A stretch of 45,896 nt of DNA. Source: Gemmatimonadota bacterium. GTDB lineage: Bacteria; Gemmatimonadota; Gemmatimonadetes; Longimicrobiales; Gaopeijiaceae. Below are positions 25,450 through 33,039 of this stretch, piece after piece. Both the position numbers and the translations under genes were made by a program. Numbering within the stretch: the first letter of the stretch is position 1; the number at the start of each line of letters is the position of its first letter. Location: NCBI GenBank assembly GCA_009841165.1, contig VXMI01000143.1, forward strand, positions 1 to 45,896, written 5' to 3'. The notes under the pieces are model-generated. The model was not told where the DNA came from. It saw nothing but the letters and a program-made list of their open reading frames with translations, and did not search any database.

Positions 25450-25509
25450 GCCGGCGGGAGTCGACAGCGCGTGGACGAACCCCCCCGGGGGGTATTTGTG
25501 GTCCGCCAG

Positions 25510-26190
25510 CTAACGCCGGAACATGTAGCGCAACGTGAACGACAGCGCGCCGTTGTAGATCTCGCTCCCCTCCATGGACGCCTCCATGGCGCGCACGCCG
25601 GCCTCGTAGCGCGCGCCGATGCCGAGACCGCGCCAGTCCACCTCGCCCCCCACAACCACACCGAAATCGATCTTGCGATGGCCGATCGGCTCGATGTCGT
25701 CGCAGTCGTCGTCCTGCAGCTCGCACCCGAGCAGCGCCCCGATGGAGAGACCGCCAAACAGGTGAGGGCGAAGTGCACCTCCCGGCGCGGTCCGCAGCTG
25801 CGCCAGGACCGGCATCTGGACGTACGTCAGGCCGAAGACCTTGCTGGGCCCGAGGCCATAGTCTCCCAACACGGTGTTCAGCCGGGCCCCCTTGGTGGAA
25901 ACGTAGAGCTCGGGCCGCATGGAAAACGTTTCGCCGAAGGGAACGTCGCCCGTGACACCGATCAGGAGCTTCGTGCGGGCGCTGACCTCGATCGCGCCGC
26001 TGCCGGTGAATCCGGCACGGCTGACACCGCCGATGACCCCCAGTCCCAGCTGGGCCGAGGCGCTGGAAGCGGAGGCCGCGATGAGCGCTGCCGCGATCAG
26101 CAAACCGCGACCGACCGCCGCGCTGCCGCCGACCCGCCGACAGGGACCAGAATCGGCGCGAACGGCCCCGCGCCGGATCTGTGTGGACAT
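25510..26190 (-). CDS. Outer-membrane beta-barrel protein, porin-like (paralogue A)
   Basis: The ATG at 26190 follows GGAGG by four bases; 226 residues. A signal peptide ends SASSASAQ. The mature part is alternating beta structure: GVIGGVSRAGFTG, MRPELYVSTKGARL, GLTYVQMPVLAQLR, RPHLFGGLSIGALLGC, and a terminal LSFTLRYMFRR with an aromatic near the end, the outer-membrane insertion signal. It resembles PorT/OmpW-type eight-stranded barrels; the ligand is unknown. Two cysteines in the CELQDDDCDD loop may pair. It is closely similar to the gene at 27089, the two lying either side of the aldolase. Confidence 0.85.
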   Translation of the reverse strand: MSTQIRRGAVRADSGPCRRVGGSAAVGRGLLIAAALIAASASSASAQLGLGVIGGVSRAGFTGSGAIEVSARTKLLIGVTGDVPFGETFSMRPELYVSTKGARLNTVLGDYGLGPSKVFGLTYVQMPVLAQLRTAPGGALRPHLFGGLSIGALLGCELQDDDCDDIEPIGHRKIDFGVVVGGEVDWRGLGIGARYEAGVRAMEASMEGSEIYNGALSFTLRYMFRR

Positions 26191-26283
26191 TGCACCTCCA
26201 GATGGTATCCCCAAATGTAGTCCCGATCGGCCCTTCCCGTTCCCTGCTTGCGGCGCAAACGCCCGCCCGAGCATACTCCACGC

Positions 26284-27075
26284 ATGCAATCCACCACTGC
26301 AACGGCCAACGCAGCGCCCGCCACGATCGGGGATCCTGCCCGGACGACCGCGCGCGATCTCCTGCGGCAGACGCGGGTCGACCTGGCCGCGGTGCACCGG
26401 ATCACCGTGCTGGAGGGACTCCACGAAGGCACCTGGAACCACTTCAGCGCCACGGTACCCGGCCGTCCGGGATACCTGCTGCTGTCCCCCGGGCAGACGC
26501 ACTTCTCGCGTGTGACGGCTTCCAGTCTGCTGATGACCGATCCGCACGGCAACGTGGTCGAGGGCTCCGGCATCCCCAACAAGAGCGCGTGGGCCATCCA
26601 CGCGCCCCTGTACCGGGCCCGTCCGGACCTGGCCTGCGCCCTTCATGTCCACTCGCCGCACGTCTCCGCGCTCGCCTCGACCGAGGGATGGCGGCTCGAC
26701 ACCCGCGGCGGACAGCACGCCGGCGTGTTTCACGGCAATGTGTCCTACTTCGACTACGAGGGGATCGTGACCGAGGACGAAGAAGGCGAGCGCATGGCCG
26801 AGGCCCTCGGGGACAACAGCACGCTGATCATGGCCAACCACGGGGCGATGGTGGCGGCCGCATCGATCGAGGTGGCCATGCTGCACCTCGTCTCGCTCGA
26901 GCGTGCATGCATGACCGAGTGGATGGTGCGCGCCGGAGGCGGCCGGATGCGCCGGGTTCCCGTCGAGGTTGCCGAAGCCGTGGCCGCGATGGCGCCGGAC
27001 GGTTTCGGCGAGCGGGGGTATCTGGACGGCATGAAGGCGCTGCTGGACCACGAGGGCCAGGACTACGCGGACTAG
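26284..27075 (+). CDS. Class II aldolase/adducin-domain protein
   Basis: I prefer the ATG at 26284 (263 residues) over a TTG at 26248. The metal site is present: H121-V-H123 (ALHVHSPH) and H186 (MANHGAM). GTWNHFSATVPGRP is the N-terminal signature. The glutamate that acts in fuculose aldolase lies in a segment here reading NKSAWAIH, as in the adducin-like subgroup, so true aldol cleavage is uncertain. It is cytoplasmic. It is the only plus-strand gene between two paralogous barrel genes and shares a 93-base promoter region with one of them. Confidence 0.87.
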   Translation: MQSTTATANAAPATIGDPARTTARDLLRQTRVDLAAVHRITVLEGLHEGTWNHFSATVPGRPGYLLLSPGQTHFSRVTASSLLMTDPHGNVVEGSGIPNKSAWAIHAPLYRARPDLACALHVHSPHVSALASTEGWRLDTRGGQHAGVFHGNVSYFDYEGIVTEDEEGERMAEALGDNSTLIMANHGAMVAAASIEVAMLHLVSLERACMTEWMVRAGGGRMRRVPVEVAEAVAAMAPDGFGERGYLDGMKALLDHEGQDYAD

Positions 27076-27088
27076 CAGCCCGCGGAGG

Positions 27089-27706
27089 TCAACGGCGCAG
27101 CATGTACCTGGCGGTGAGCGACGCCACCCCGTTGAAGATCTCGTTCCCGGGAACCGACGCGTCGACCGCGCGGACGCCGACCTCGTAGCGCGCGCCGACT
27201 CCGATGCGCCCCATCGCGAGCTCGACGCCCACCACCACGCCGACATCCACGCCGCTCTGGTCGATTCCCTCTAGGTCGGCGCAGTCCAGGCTGCCCAGAT
27301 TGCACCCGAGCAGGACTGCGGCGGAAAGACCGCCGAAGAGCCGCGGGCGAACCGGGCCGTCCGAGGCGGACCGCAACTGCACGAGCACCGGCATCTGTAT
27401 GTAGGACACCCCGAAGGTCTTGCTCGGCCCGTCGGCGGGGTCGCCGGCTTCAGTGCGCACCTCGGACCCCTTGGAAGAAAAGTGGAACTCGGGCCGCACC
27501 GAGAACCGCGGGCCGACGGGTATGTCTCCCACGACGCCGATCATCGGGCCCGTCCGCGGACTGACATCGACCGCGCCGCCCCCGGTGAAGTTGGCCCGGT
27601 TGAGCCCGGCGATGATTCCGAACTCGGACTGCGCGGCGGTTCTGTACGGCGCCGCGACGACCATCGCAGCCCCGAGGATCAGCGCGCACCCGGCCCCCGG
27701 GCGCAT
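27089..27706 (-). CDS. Outer-membrane beta-barrel protein, porin-like (paralogue B)
   Basis: The ATG at 27706 overlaps the CocE gene's TGA by one base (TGATG); 205 residues with a signal peptide ending TAAQ. It matches paralogue A along its length: GIIAGLNRANFTG, VRPEFHFSSKGSEV, GVSYIQMPVLVQLR, RPRLFGGLSAAVLLGC, GIGARYEVGVRAV-like strands, and ends ARYMLRR. A CNLGSLDCADLEG loop takes the place of the Cys loop of A. It ends an operon with the CocE hydrolase and the acyl-CoA ligase, so it may take up or export a product of those enzymes. That is inference. Confidence 0.85.
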   Translation of the reverse strand: MRPGAGCALILGAAMVVAAPYRTAAQSEFGIIAGLNRANFTGGGAVDVSPRTGPMIGVVGDIPVGPRFSVRPEFHFSSKGSEVRTEAGDPADGPSKTFGVSYIQMPVLVQLRSASDGPVRPRLFGGLSAAVLLGCNLGSLDCADLEGIDQSGVDVGVVVGVELAMGRIGVGARYEVGVRAVDASVPGNEIFNGVASLTARYMLRR

Positions 27707-29868
27707 CAGCTGCCCGGCCCCGGAACGACCGGCAGCTCCACGTACGACCCTCCGTCGCCGCCGCGGTGCACCGTGATCGTCGGCACGATGTTGTCTTCGG
27801 CGTCGGGCCGGTTCGCGGGCGACAGCTTGGGGTGGAGGTCGAAGACGGGCCAGTCCGCCGCCGCGATAGACAGGCGGATGCTGTGCCCGGCCCGGAAGAG
27901 CCACGACGTGGGGTGGAGCGAGGTCGTGACCCGCACCACTGCGCCGTCGGCGAAGACGCGGTCGGTGTAGTCGGCCTCGCGGAAACCGGCCCAGGGCAGG
28001 TCGGGCTTCACGTCGATCCCGGGGTTGCCCGGAATCTGGAGGTCGTTGTCGACGAGGCGGTCGAAGCCCGCGCGGTGCTGGTGCTCGGTGACGAGGATGG
28101 CGTTGCCCTCCGGGTCCACGTCCTCGAGGTAGAAGTAGAGGTCGCCGTAGTCGGCGGTTGACGAGACCGATACGCTGACGACGGGGTGGCCGGTCACCTC
28201 GGTGTCCGCGTCGAGCGGCGCACTGGTGTAGGTGAGGACCTGCGCGGCCTTGTCGGTTCGGTAGGGGAGGTCGTCGGGCACCCCGAACATCTGCTGGCGG
28301 GAATGGCCGAACGACGGCGCGTTGAAGGGGGGCCGCCCCTTCATGGCGTTCGCGACCGAGATCTGCGAGGCGTCGAGCCCGGGGCCGAAGGACGCGTCGT
28401 GGGTGTAGTCGGCGACGTATTCGTCGCTTCCGGGATCGCCGGGTTGCCGCGCGAGCGCCCCCGCGCCGTCCAGGTAGAGCCGCGTGGGCTCCTCCCGCTC
28501 CAGCGGCCACGACCCTTCCGCCCGCCACCCCTCGTTCTGGACGAAGATGTGCACCGGGGGCTCGTATTCGATGCCATTCCTGACCCCTTTCAACCAACGG
28601 TCATACCACCGCAGCGCCTCGCCCAGGTAGGCGGGCGTGTACACGTTCTCGCGCTCCGGGTCGGCTCCGATCGCCATCGAGGCGGCGGGCGAGATCCCCT
28701 GGTGGTACATGGGCCAGGCGGCGATGCGGGACGGGTTCGTAGGCTCGAGCGTGGCGAACACCTCGAACGAACTGCGCGTGAACGCGTCCCACCAGCCGGC
28801 GAAGTGGTAGATCGCCACCCCGGATTCGATGATCGCGGGCGTCAGCGCCCAGTTGAGGCCCGGAGCGGTCAGGCCGTCGGACTCGCGCGTGGTGTCGTAG
28901 AAGCGAGTCGACCTGACGGTATTGACCGCGTCGTAGTTGCCGGGCGCCCCGTTCGGGTGCGCAATGTGCTCCATGGTCGCGTTGAAGTACGCGTGCTCGG
29001 TGCGCGCGACTCCGTCGGGGTATTGCGGGGGATTCGCGGGATCGACCGGCCAGGGATAGTCGTCGGTGAACCAGGTGTCCCCGTCCGCATCCACGGGAAT
29101 CTCGTCGAGCAGTTCGCCGTCCCCGTCTTCGTCGAGCACCGGGGTCACCGGGGGAATGGGGAAAGTCGGGAACGTGTTGTTGTGGTTGATGAAGTCGGTC
29201 ATCGCCGTCCACATCTCTATGAAGGCGTAGCTGAAGACTCCTCCTGGCTTGCCCAGCATCCCGTCCCAGCCCGTGTGGACGGGAATGATCGCCTTGAGCG
29301 CCTCGGGCTGCGCCGCCGCAGTGGCAAACTGCGACCAGCCCTCGTAGGAGCCGCCGAACATGCCCACGTTGCCGTCGCTCCAGGGCTGCGCGGCGATCCA
29401 GTCCACGATGACGCCCGCGTCGTCAATGATCTCGTGGGTCATCACGTCGTTCCAGCCGAAGGACGCGCCGCTGCCTCGCATGTCTGCGGCCACGTAGGCG
29501 TACCCGCGCGCGAGAAAGAACTCGTACGGGGCCACCGGGACCTCACCCGTCTCGGGGTTGATCGACGTGCGGTGATAGGGTGTGTAGCGGAAGATCACCG
29601 GGAACGCCGTCGCGGCCTCGCCCTCGCCGGTGTAGCCCGCGGGCAGCACCACGTCGACGGCCAGTCGCACCCCGTCCGATGCGGTCACGAATTGCGACGA
29701 CCGCTCGTGGCCCGTCCACTCCACCGGGCTGGTGCCCTCGAGCGACAGCGGGCTGGTCTCGACATCGATCACGGGGGCGGCGTCGCTGCCATCGCCACCA
29801 GTGCACGCGGCCAGTGTCGCAGCGAACCAGAATGTAAAGCCTACCTTACATAATGTAATGTTGTCCAT
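27706..29868 (-). CDS. Large CocE/NonD-family (S15) hydrolase lipoprotein
   Basis: The 720-residue protein starts at ATG 29868 and has a lipobox (LAACTGG). The alpha/beta-hydrolase domain has VGMFGGSYEGWSQF, with the nucleophilic serine in GGSYEG, the classic X-Pro dipeptidyl peptidase/cocaine-esterase elbow. HFAGWWDAF supplies the Asp and MYHQGIS a His. ADYGDLYFYLEDV and RAGHSIRLSIAAADWP mark the C-terminal jelly roll. An insertion rich in Asp and Pro (DEDGDGELLDEIPVDADGD) looks like a calcium-binding loop. It lies six bases after the acyl-CoA ligase. Codons 4-14 lie in the 21-bp repeat. Confidence 0.9.
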   Translation of the reverse strand: MDNITLCKVGFTFWFAATLAACTGGDGSDAAPVIDVETSPLSLEGTSPVEWTGHERSSQFVTASDGVRLAVDVVLPAGYTGEGEAATAFPVIFRYTPYHRTSINPETGEVPVAPYEFFLARGYAYVAADMRGSGASFGWNDVMTHEIIDDAGVIVDWIAAQPWSDGNVGMFGGSYEGWSQFATAAAQPEALKAIIPVHTGWDGMLGKPGGVFSYAFIEMWTAMTDFINHNNTFPTFPIPPVTPVLDEDGDGELLDEIPVDADGDTWFTDDYPWPVDPANPPQYPDGVARTEHAYFNATMEHIAHPNGAPGNYDAVNTVRSTRFYDTTRESDGLTAPGLNWALTPAIIESGVAIYHFAGWWDAFTRSSFEVFATLEPTNPSRIAAWPMYHQGISPAASMAIGADPERENVYTPAYLGEALRWYDRWLKGVRNGIEYEPPVHIFVQNEGWRAEGSWPLEREEPTRLYLDGAGALARQPGDPGSDEYVADYTHDASFGPGLDASQISVANAMKGRPPFNAPSFGHSRQQMFGVPDDLPYRTDKAAQVLTYTSAPLDADTEVTGHPVVSVSVSSTADYGDLYFYLEDVDPEGNAILVTEHQHRAGFDRLVDNDLQIPGNPGIDVKPDLPWAGFREADYTDRVFADGAVVRVTTSLHPTSWLFRAGHSIRLSIAAADWPVFDLHPKLSPANRPDAEDNIVPTITVHRGGDGGSYVELPVVPGPGS
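29833..29868. repeat. 21-bp AT-rich unit with partial second unit inside a signal-peptide start
   Basis: On the plus strand a full unit (TGTAAAGCCTACC, TTACATAA) at 29833 is followed at 29854 by a partial one. It contains TTACAT-A-ATGTAA (29846-29858), a perfect inverted repeat. In the coding direction the block matches the one at 12432-12405 at 22 of 28 positions in the same codon phase, giving T-x-C-x-V-G-[FL]-T-F in both signal peptides. Confidence 0.65.
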
Positions 29869-29874
29869 ACTATT

Positions 29875-31482
29875 TCACTCCAGCGCACGCATGTGCCATT
29901 TCCTCAGCGTCGTCTTCTCGACCTTCTCCGTCGGCGTCTTCGGCAGCACGTCCAGGAAACGCACGAACAGGGGCACCATGTAGCGGGCCATGCGCCCTCG
30001 GCAATAGTCCAGCAGTTCGTCGGCGGAAAGATCGTGCCCGGGCCGCAGTGCCACCGAGACCGCCACGTCCTCTTCCGTGTACTCGCTGGGCACGCCGTAC
30101 GCCGCGGCCTCCAGCACCGCCGGGTGCGCCTCGATCACCTGCTCGATCTCGTACGCCGAGATGTTCTCGCCCCGCCGCCGGATCGCGTCCTTCCTGCGCC
30201 CCTCGAAGTAGAGGTTGCCGTCTTCGTCGAGGCGCCCCAGGTCTCCGGTGTGGAACCAGCCGCCGCGGAATACCTCGCGGTTGAGGTCGCGCATCCGGTA
30301 GTAGCCGGTCAGCAGGAGGTGGCGGTCCTCGTCACGCGCGGGCCGGACGACGATCTCGCCGATCCCGCCGGAGGGCAGCGGCCGGTCGTCGTCGTCCACG
30401 ATCCGCAGGCGGAACTCGGGGACCACGCGGCCGCACGATCCCGTCGGGTAGGACTCGCCCGGATCCTGCCAGACCATGACGCCGCCCTCGGTCGAGCCGT
30501 AGCCCTCGATCAGCGTGAGGCCGAACCGCTCCTCGAAGTCGTGCTTGAAGGCGGGCATCGGCACGCCCCATGCAAGCCGGGCCGGGTTGTCGGCGTCGTC
30601 CGGCCGCAGTTCCTGCTTGTGGATGAAGGTCAGCGTCGCGCCCATGAAGTCGAAGATGGTGACGCCGTAGCGCCGCACGTCCGCCCAGAAACGCGATACG
30701 CTGAAGCGCTCGGTCACAACCGCCGTGACTCCCGCCCACAGCGCGGGCGCGATCGTGCCGATGGTCGCGTCCCAGTGGAAGACGGGGTAGGGGCAGAAGA
30801 GCACGTCGTCGCCGCGCACGCCGGCCGACCGCGCCATGATGCGCGCGTGGCCGAGCACGTAGCGGTGGGACAGCTCGCACGCCTTGGACATCCCGGTGGT
30901 GCCGGAGGTGTAGATCAGCAGCGAGGGGGCCGCGCCGGTGGGCGGGGGTGCCGGGGGCACACCGTCGTCGCCGACGTCGAGGGCGTCGAGTGCAAGGGTG
31001 GCGAAACAACCGCTCGCCGGGGCTGGCCCGCCGCGCACGATTAGGCGCTCGACGTCTTCCAGGTCGCCCGCGACCTCGTGCACCGCGTCCACCAGCGAGT
31101 GATCGACCACCAGGTCCCGCGACCCTGTCAGGTTGATGGCGTGCGCCAGTCCCGGTCCGCGGAATTCGGTGTTCAAGGGCGCCCACACCGCGCCGGCCCG
31201 GTTGGCCGCGAACCAGAGGACGGCCGCATCCGCGCAGTTGGGAAGGAGGGTCGGGACGATACGCGAGGCACCGTCGGGAGTCGTGGCGCCCACGCCGTCC
31301 GGGGCGCCCAGCCCGGCCACGCGGTGGCGCCGCAGCCCTGCCGCCAGCGACCGGGTACGGGCCTCGAAGGCCGCGTAGGTGAGGTCGGCCTCGCGGAAGC
31401 GCACGAAATGCCTGTCGGGGTGCTGCCGCGCTCTTTCGGCGAGCGTGGAGACGATGGTGGCAGTGCTGGATGGGCTAGCCAT
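29875..31482 (-). CDS. AMP-forming acyl-CoA synthetase/ligase (ANL superfamily)
   Basis: The 535-residue form starting MASPSSTA (31482) covers the whole family; the RBS is weak, and longer starts upstream are possible. Motifs in order are LLIYTSGTTGMSK (ATP loop), EGYGSTEGG, GWFHTGDLG with RRKDAIRRRGENIS (hinge), and the catalytic lysine in TPTEKVEKTTL. The enzyme adenylates a carboxylic acid and transfers it to CoA; sequence context is closest to the crotonobetaine/carnitine-CoA ligase type, but the substrate is not certain. It heads the operon ligase-CocE hydrolase-barrel. The 289-base upstream gap carries two identical GGGAGCATTCCC sites. Confidence 0.9.
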   Translation of the reverse strand: MASPSSTATIVSTLAERARQHPDRHFVRFREADLTYAAFEARTRSLAAGLRRHRVAGLGAPDGVGATTPDGASRIVPTLLPNCADAAVLWFAANRAGAVWAPLNTEFRGPGLAHAINLTGSRDLVVDHSLVDAVHEVAGDLEDVERLIVRGGPAPASGCFATLALDALDVGDDGVPPAPPPTGAAPSLLIYTSGTTGMSKACELSHRYVLGHARIMARSAGVRGDDVLFCPYPVFHWDATIGTIAPALWAGVTAVVTERFSVSRFWADVRRYGVTIFDFMGATLTFIHKQELRPDDADNPARLAWGVPMPAFKHDFEERFGLTLIEGYGSTEGGVMVWQDPGESYPTGSCGRVVPEFRLRIVDDDDRPLPSGGIGEIVVRPARDEDRHLLLTGYYRMRDLNREVFRGGWFHTGDLGRLDEDGNLYFEGRRKDAIRRRGENISAYEIEQVIEAHPAVLEAAAYGVPSEYTEEDVAVSVALRPGHDLSADELLDYCRGRMARYMVPLFVRFLDVLPKTPTEKVEKTTLRKWHMRALE

Positions 31483-31549
31483 TGCTGAGAGTGACCGACG
31501 ATTCCAGGTCCATGGCTCTGTCGGGAGGGTTGGGAGACGGCGGACGGGT

Positions 31550-31667
31550 GGGAGCATTCCCAGTGTGGCCCATCGTGTCTTCGGCTGCAATGCGTCGCAA
31601 GCCCCCCTTGCGCAGGTCCGAAACGGAAGTATGTTGGCCGCGCTTTTATGCACAGGGGAGCATTCCC
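31550..31667. promoter_or_regulatory. Paired GGGAGCATTCCC sites in a divergent promoter region
   Basis: The 12-mer GGGA-GCAT-TCCC (inverted arms) occurs exactly twice, at 31550-31561 and 31656-31667. The start-to-start spacing of 106 bases is about ten helical turns. The pair lies between the acyl-CoA ligase and the AraC-like regulator. Nothing else recognisable lies in 31483-31771. Confidence 0.45.
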
Positions 31668-31771
31668 GGCACCCGGGGCACCACTCCCCCTTTCACCCGT
31701 CACGCTGCGGCAAGCAATTCTCACTCATTGACCTCCTCCAATCCGCTAGGCCCCTACACGGGCGCGCTCGT

Positions 31772-32583
31772 ATGGGGCTAGAGCAACAAGCGGCAGGCGA
31801 ATCAGCCTTCCGCCGGTTGATGATCGCGGTCCTCTCCTCGCGGAGTGCGTATGCCGACATACAGGCAGTGGCCCGCGACCATCGATGCATTCTGGCCAGC
31901 GACCAGGATGAGCTCCTGCGCCTGGCGCGAATGCTGATGCGCTCGTGCTCGAGGCGGAGGATCTGCCACCAGTTCTTGGCGTGCTGCGGGTCATAACACG
32001 AGAACATCCTCTCTTGCCCGTTATTCTCGTCATCGAGCAAGGCTCACCCGACCTGCAACGGCTGGCATCCATTACCGTCGAGGCGGTCCTCTTCCGACAC
32101 CAGATCGTCGCGCGTCTGCCGGCCGCGCTGAAGAGTTCTGTTGGGACGACCGCCGGAGTTCGAGCACTGGCGGAGGCATACATCAGGAACGAGGCAATCG
32201 CTCCGTCAGTACGCCGCCTGGTGACGTGTGCCCTGACCGCTGTACCCCCGCCGCGCACGGTCCAGCATTTGGCCCGTCTCCTGAACTCCGATCCATCAAC
32301 GGTCCGCCGCCACTGGCGGCGAGGTGTCAATTCGCATGGTATCCAGCGGGTCAAGGACCTATTGGATTGGCTCGTTCTGCTGTACGCGGCCTCGGTGAAG
32401 CGCCCGCATCTGAGTTGGCAGCTCGTCGCCGAGCGAATTGGCACGCACGAGAAGACGCTCAGACGCCTCGCTGCGCGTTTGACTGGGGAAACGCTGGGTT
32501 CTGTGGGCTCCGCCGGTCCTGAACGGCTACTGAGACGCTTTGCGGATTCTCTTGCAGAATCGTTCTGCGCGGAATTGCCCTGA
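31772..32583 (+). pseudogene. AraC-like HTH regulator with degenerate receiver domain, frameshifted
   Basis: From ATG 31772 one frame reads RRLMIAVLSSRSAYADIQAV, then ASDQDELLRLAR up to about 31930. The next frame continues NADALVLEAEDLPPVLG and VLRVITREHPLLPVILV to the stop at 32583. Joined, they make one receiver-like domain (alternating beta and helix, no obvious phospho-Asp) and a two-HTH AraC-type domain (RTVQHLARLLNSDPSTVRRH; LSWQLVAERIGTHEKTLRRL). The join is a one-base change in CGAATG; CGAAATG would restore the frame. A GTG at 31945 could give a shorter HTH protein (212 residues). It is either a recent pseudogene, a sequence error or a re-initiated product. It precedes the Cys-rich peptide operon and would be its regulator. 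Confidence 0.6.
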
Positions 32584-32601
32584 CGTGCGCGCTTTTGTGC
32601 C

Positions 32602-32629
32602 TTGTGGCGCTGTTCCCAACGACTAGACT
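32602..32629 (+). promoter_or_regulatory. Predicted promoter of the Cys-rich peptide gene
   Basis: TTGTGG (32602-32607) and TAGACT (32624-32629) are 16 bases apart. A start near 32636 falls inside the palindrome at 32631-32643. The peptide ATG is ~75 bases downstream. Confidence 0.5.
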
Positions 32630-32630
32630 G

Positions 32631-32656
32631 AGCCAGACTGGCTGAATCTGGCTGTC
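32631..32656. promoter_or_regulatory. Palindrome plus 10-bp-period direct repeat at the predicted start site
   Basis: AGCCAG-A-CTGGCT (32631-32643) is a perfect inverted repeat. CTGGCTG recurs after ten bases (CTGGCTGAAT, then CTGGCTGTCT), so two half-sites face the same side of the helix. That arrangement suits an AraC-like dimer. It directly follows the predicted -10. Confidence 0.45.
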
Positions 32657-32711
32657 TTCCAGGTTCACGGGTTCGCTCTATCAAGGCGCTGGGCGCCGGG
32701 AGGATGGTATC

Positions 32712-32984
32712 ATGAAGAAGCGGCAGAAGCGGCTGGTGACGTCAGTGAGTGCGCTGTTTGTTATGCTCCTTGCTCTTTCGGTCACATCTGGCGAGGCTGG
32801 GGTTACGTCGTCGCAAGAGGACTGCACGGACCCAGAGGGTTGCGACTACTGCTACAACGCAGGTGGCTGCTCCGACAGTTGTGGTGGTGACGAGTGCGAG
32901 GCTATTGGTGAGTGCGACACTTGGTGTGAAAAAGAGATCTGCAGTGGCAAGAAGTACTGGGTCGGATGCGAGCCTGAATACTAG
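32712..32984 (+). CDS. Exported cysteine-rich peptide precursor (ten Cys)
   Basis: The 90-residue product starts at ATG 32712, eight bases after GGGAGG. Residues 1-7 are basic (MKKRQKR), 8-24 hydrophobic, and cleavage after GEA (residue 29) would release a ~61-residue acidic peptide. All ten cysteines (38, 44, 47, 53, 57, 62, 68, 72, 77, 86) lie in the mature part, enough for five disulfides. I do not recognise a family. The layout (short signal, Cys-rich tail, propeller gene next door, thiol oxidoreductase nearby) recalls the NVEALA peptides of Bacteroidota, but there is no NVEALA sequence motif. Bacteriocin, adhesin or signalling peptide are all possible. The local GC is lower than the flanks. 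Confidence 0.8.
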   Translation: MKKRQKRLVTSVSALFVMLLALSVTSGEAGVTSSQEDCTDPEGCDYCYNAGGCSDSCGGDECEAIGECDTWCEKEICSGKKYWVGCEPEY

Positions 32985-33039
32985 TCTACGCGGTACAAAG
33001 CGTGGCTACGTCGTCAACGGGTGACCGGAGGAGCCTCGC

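Noticed and set aside
25478-25495. C7/G6 run after modC as a terminator
   Set aside because: It is a palindrome without loop bases and has no T run; a hairpin would have to open several pairs.
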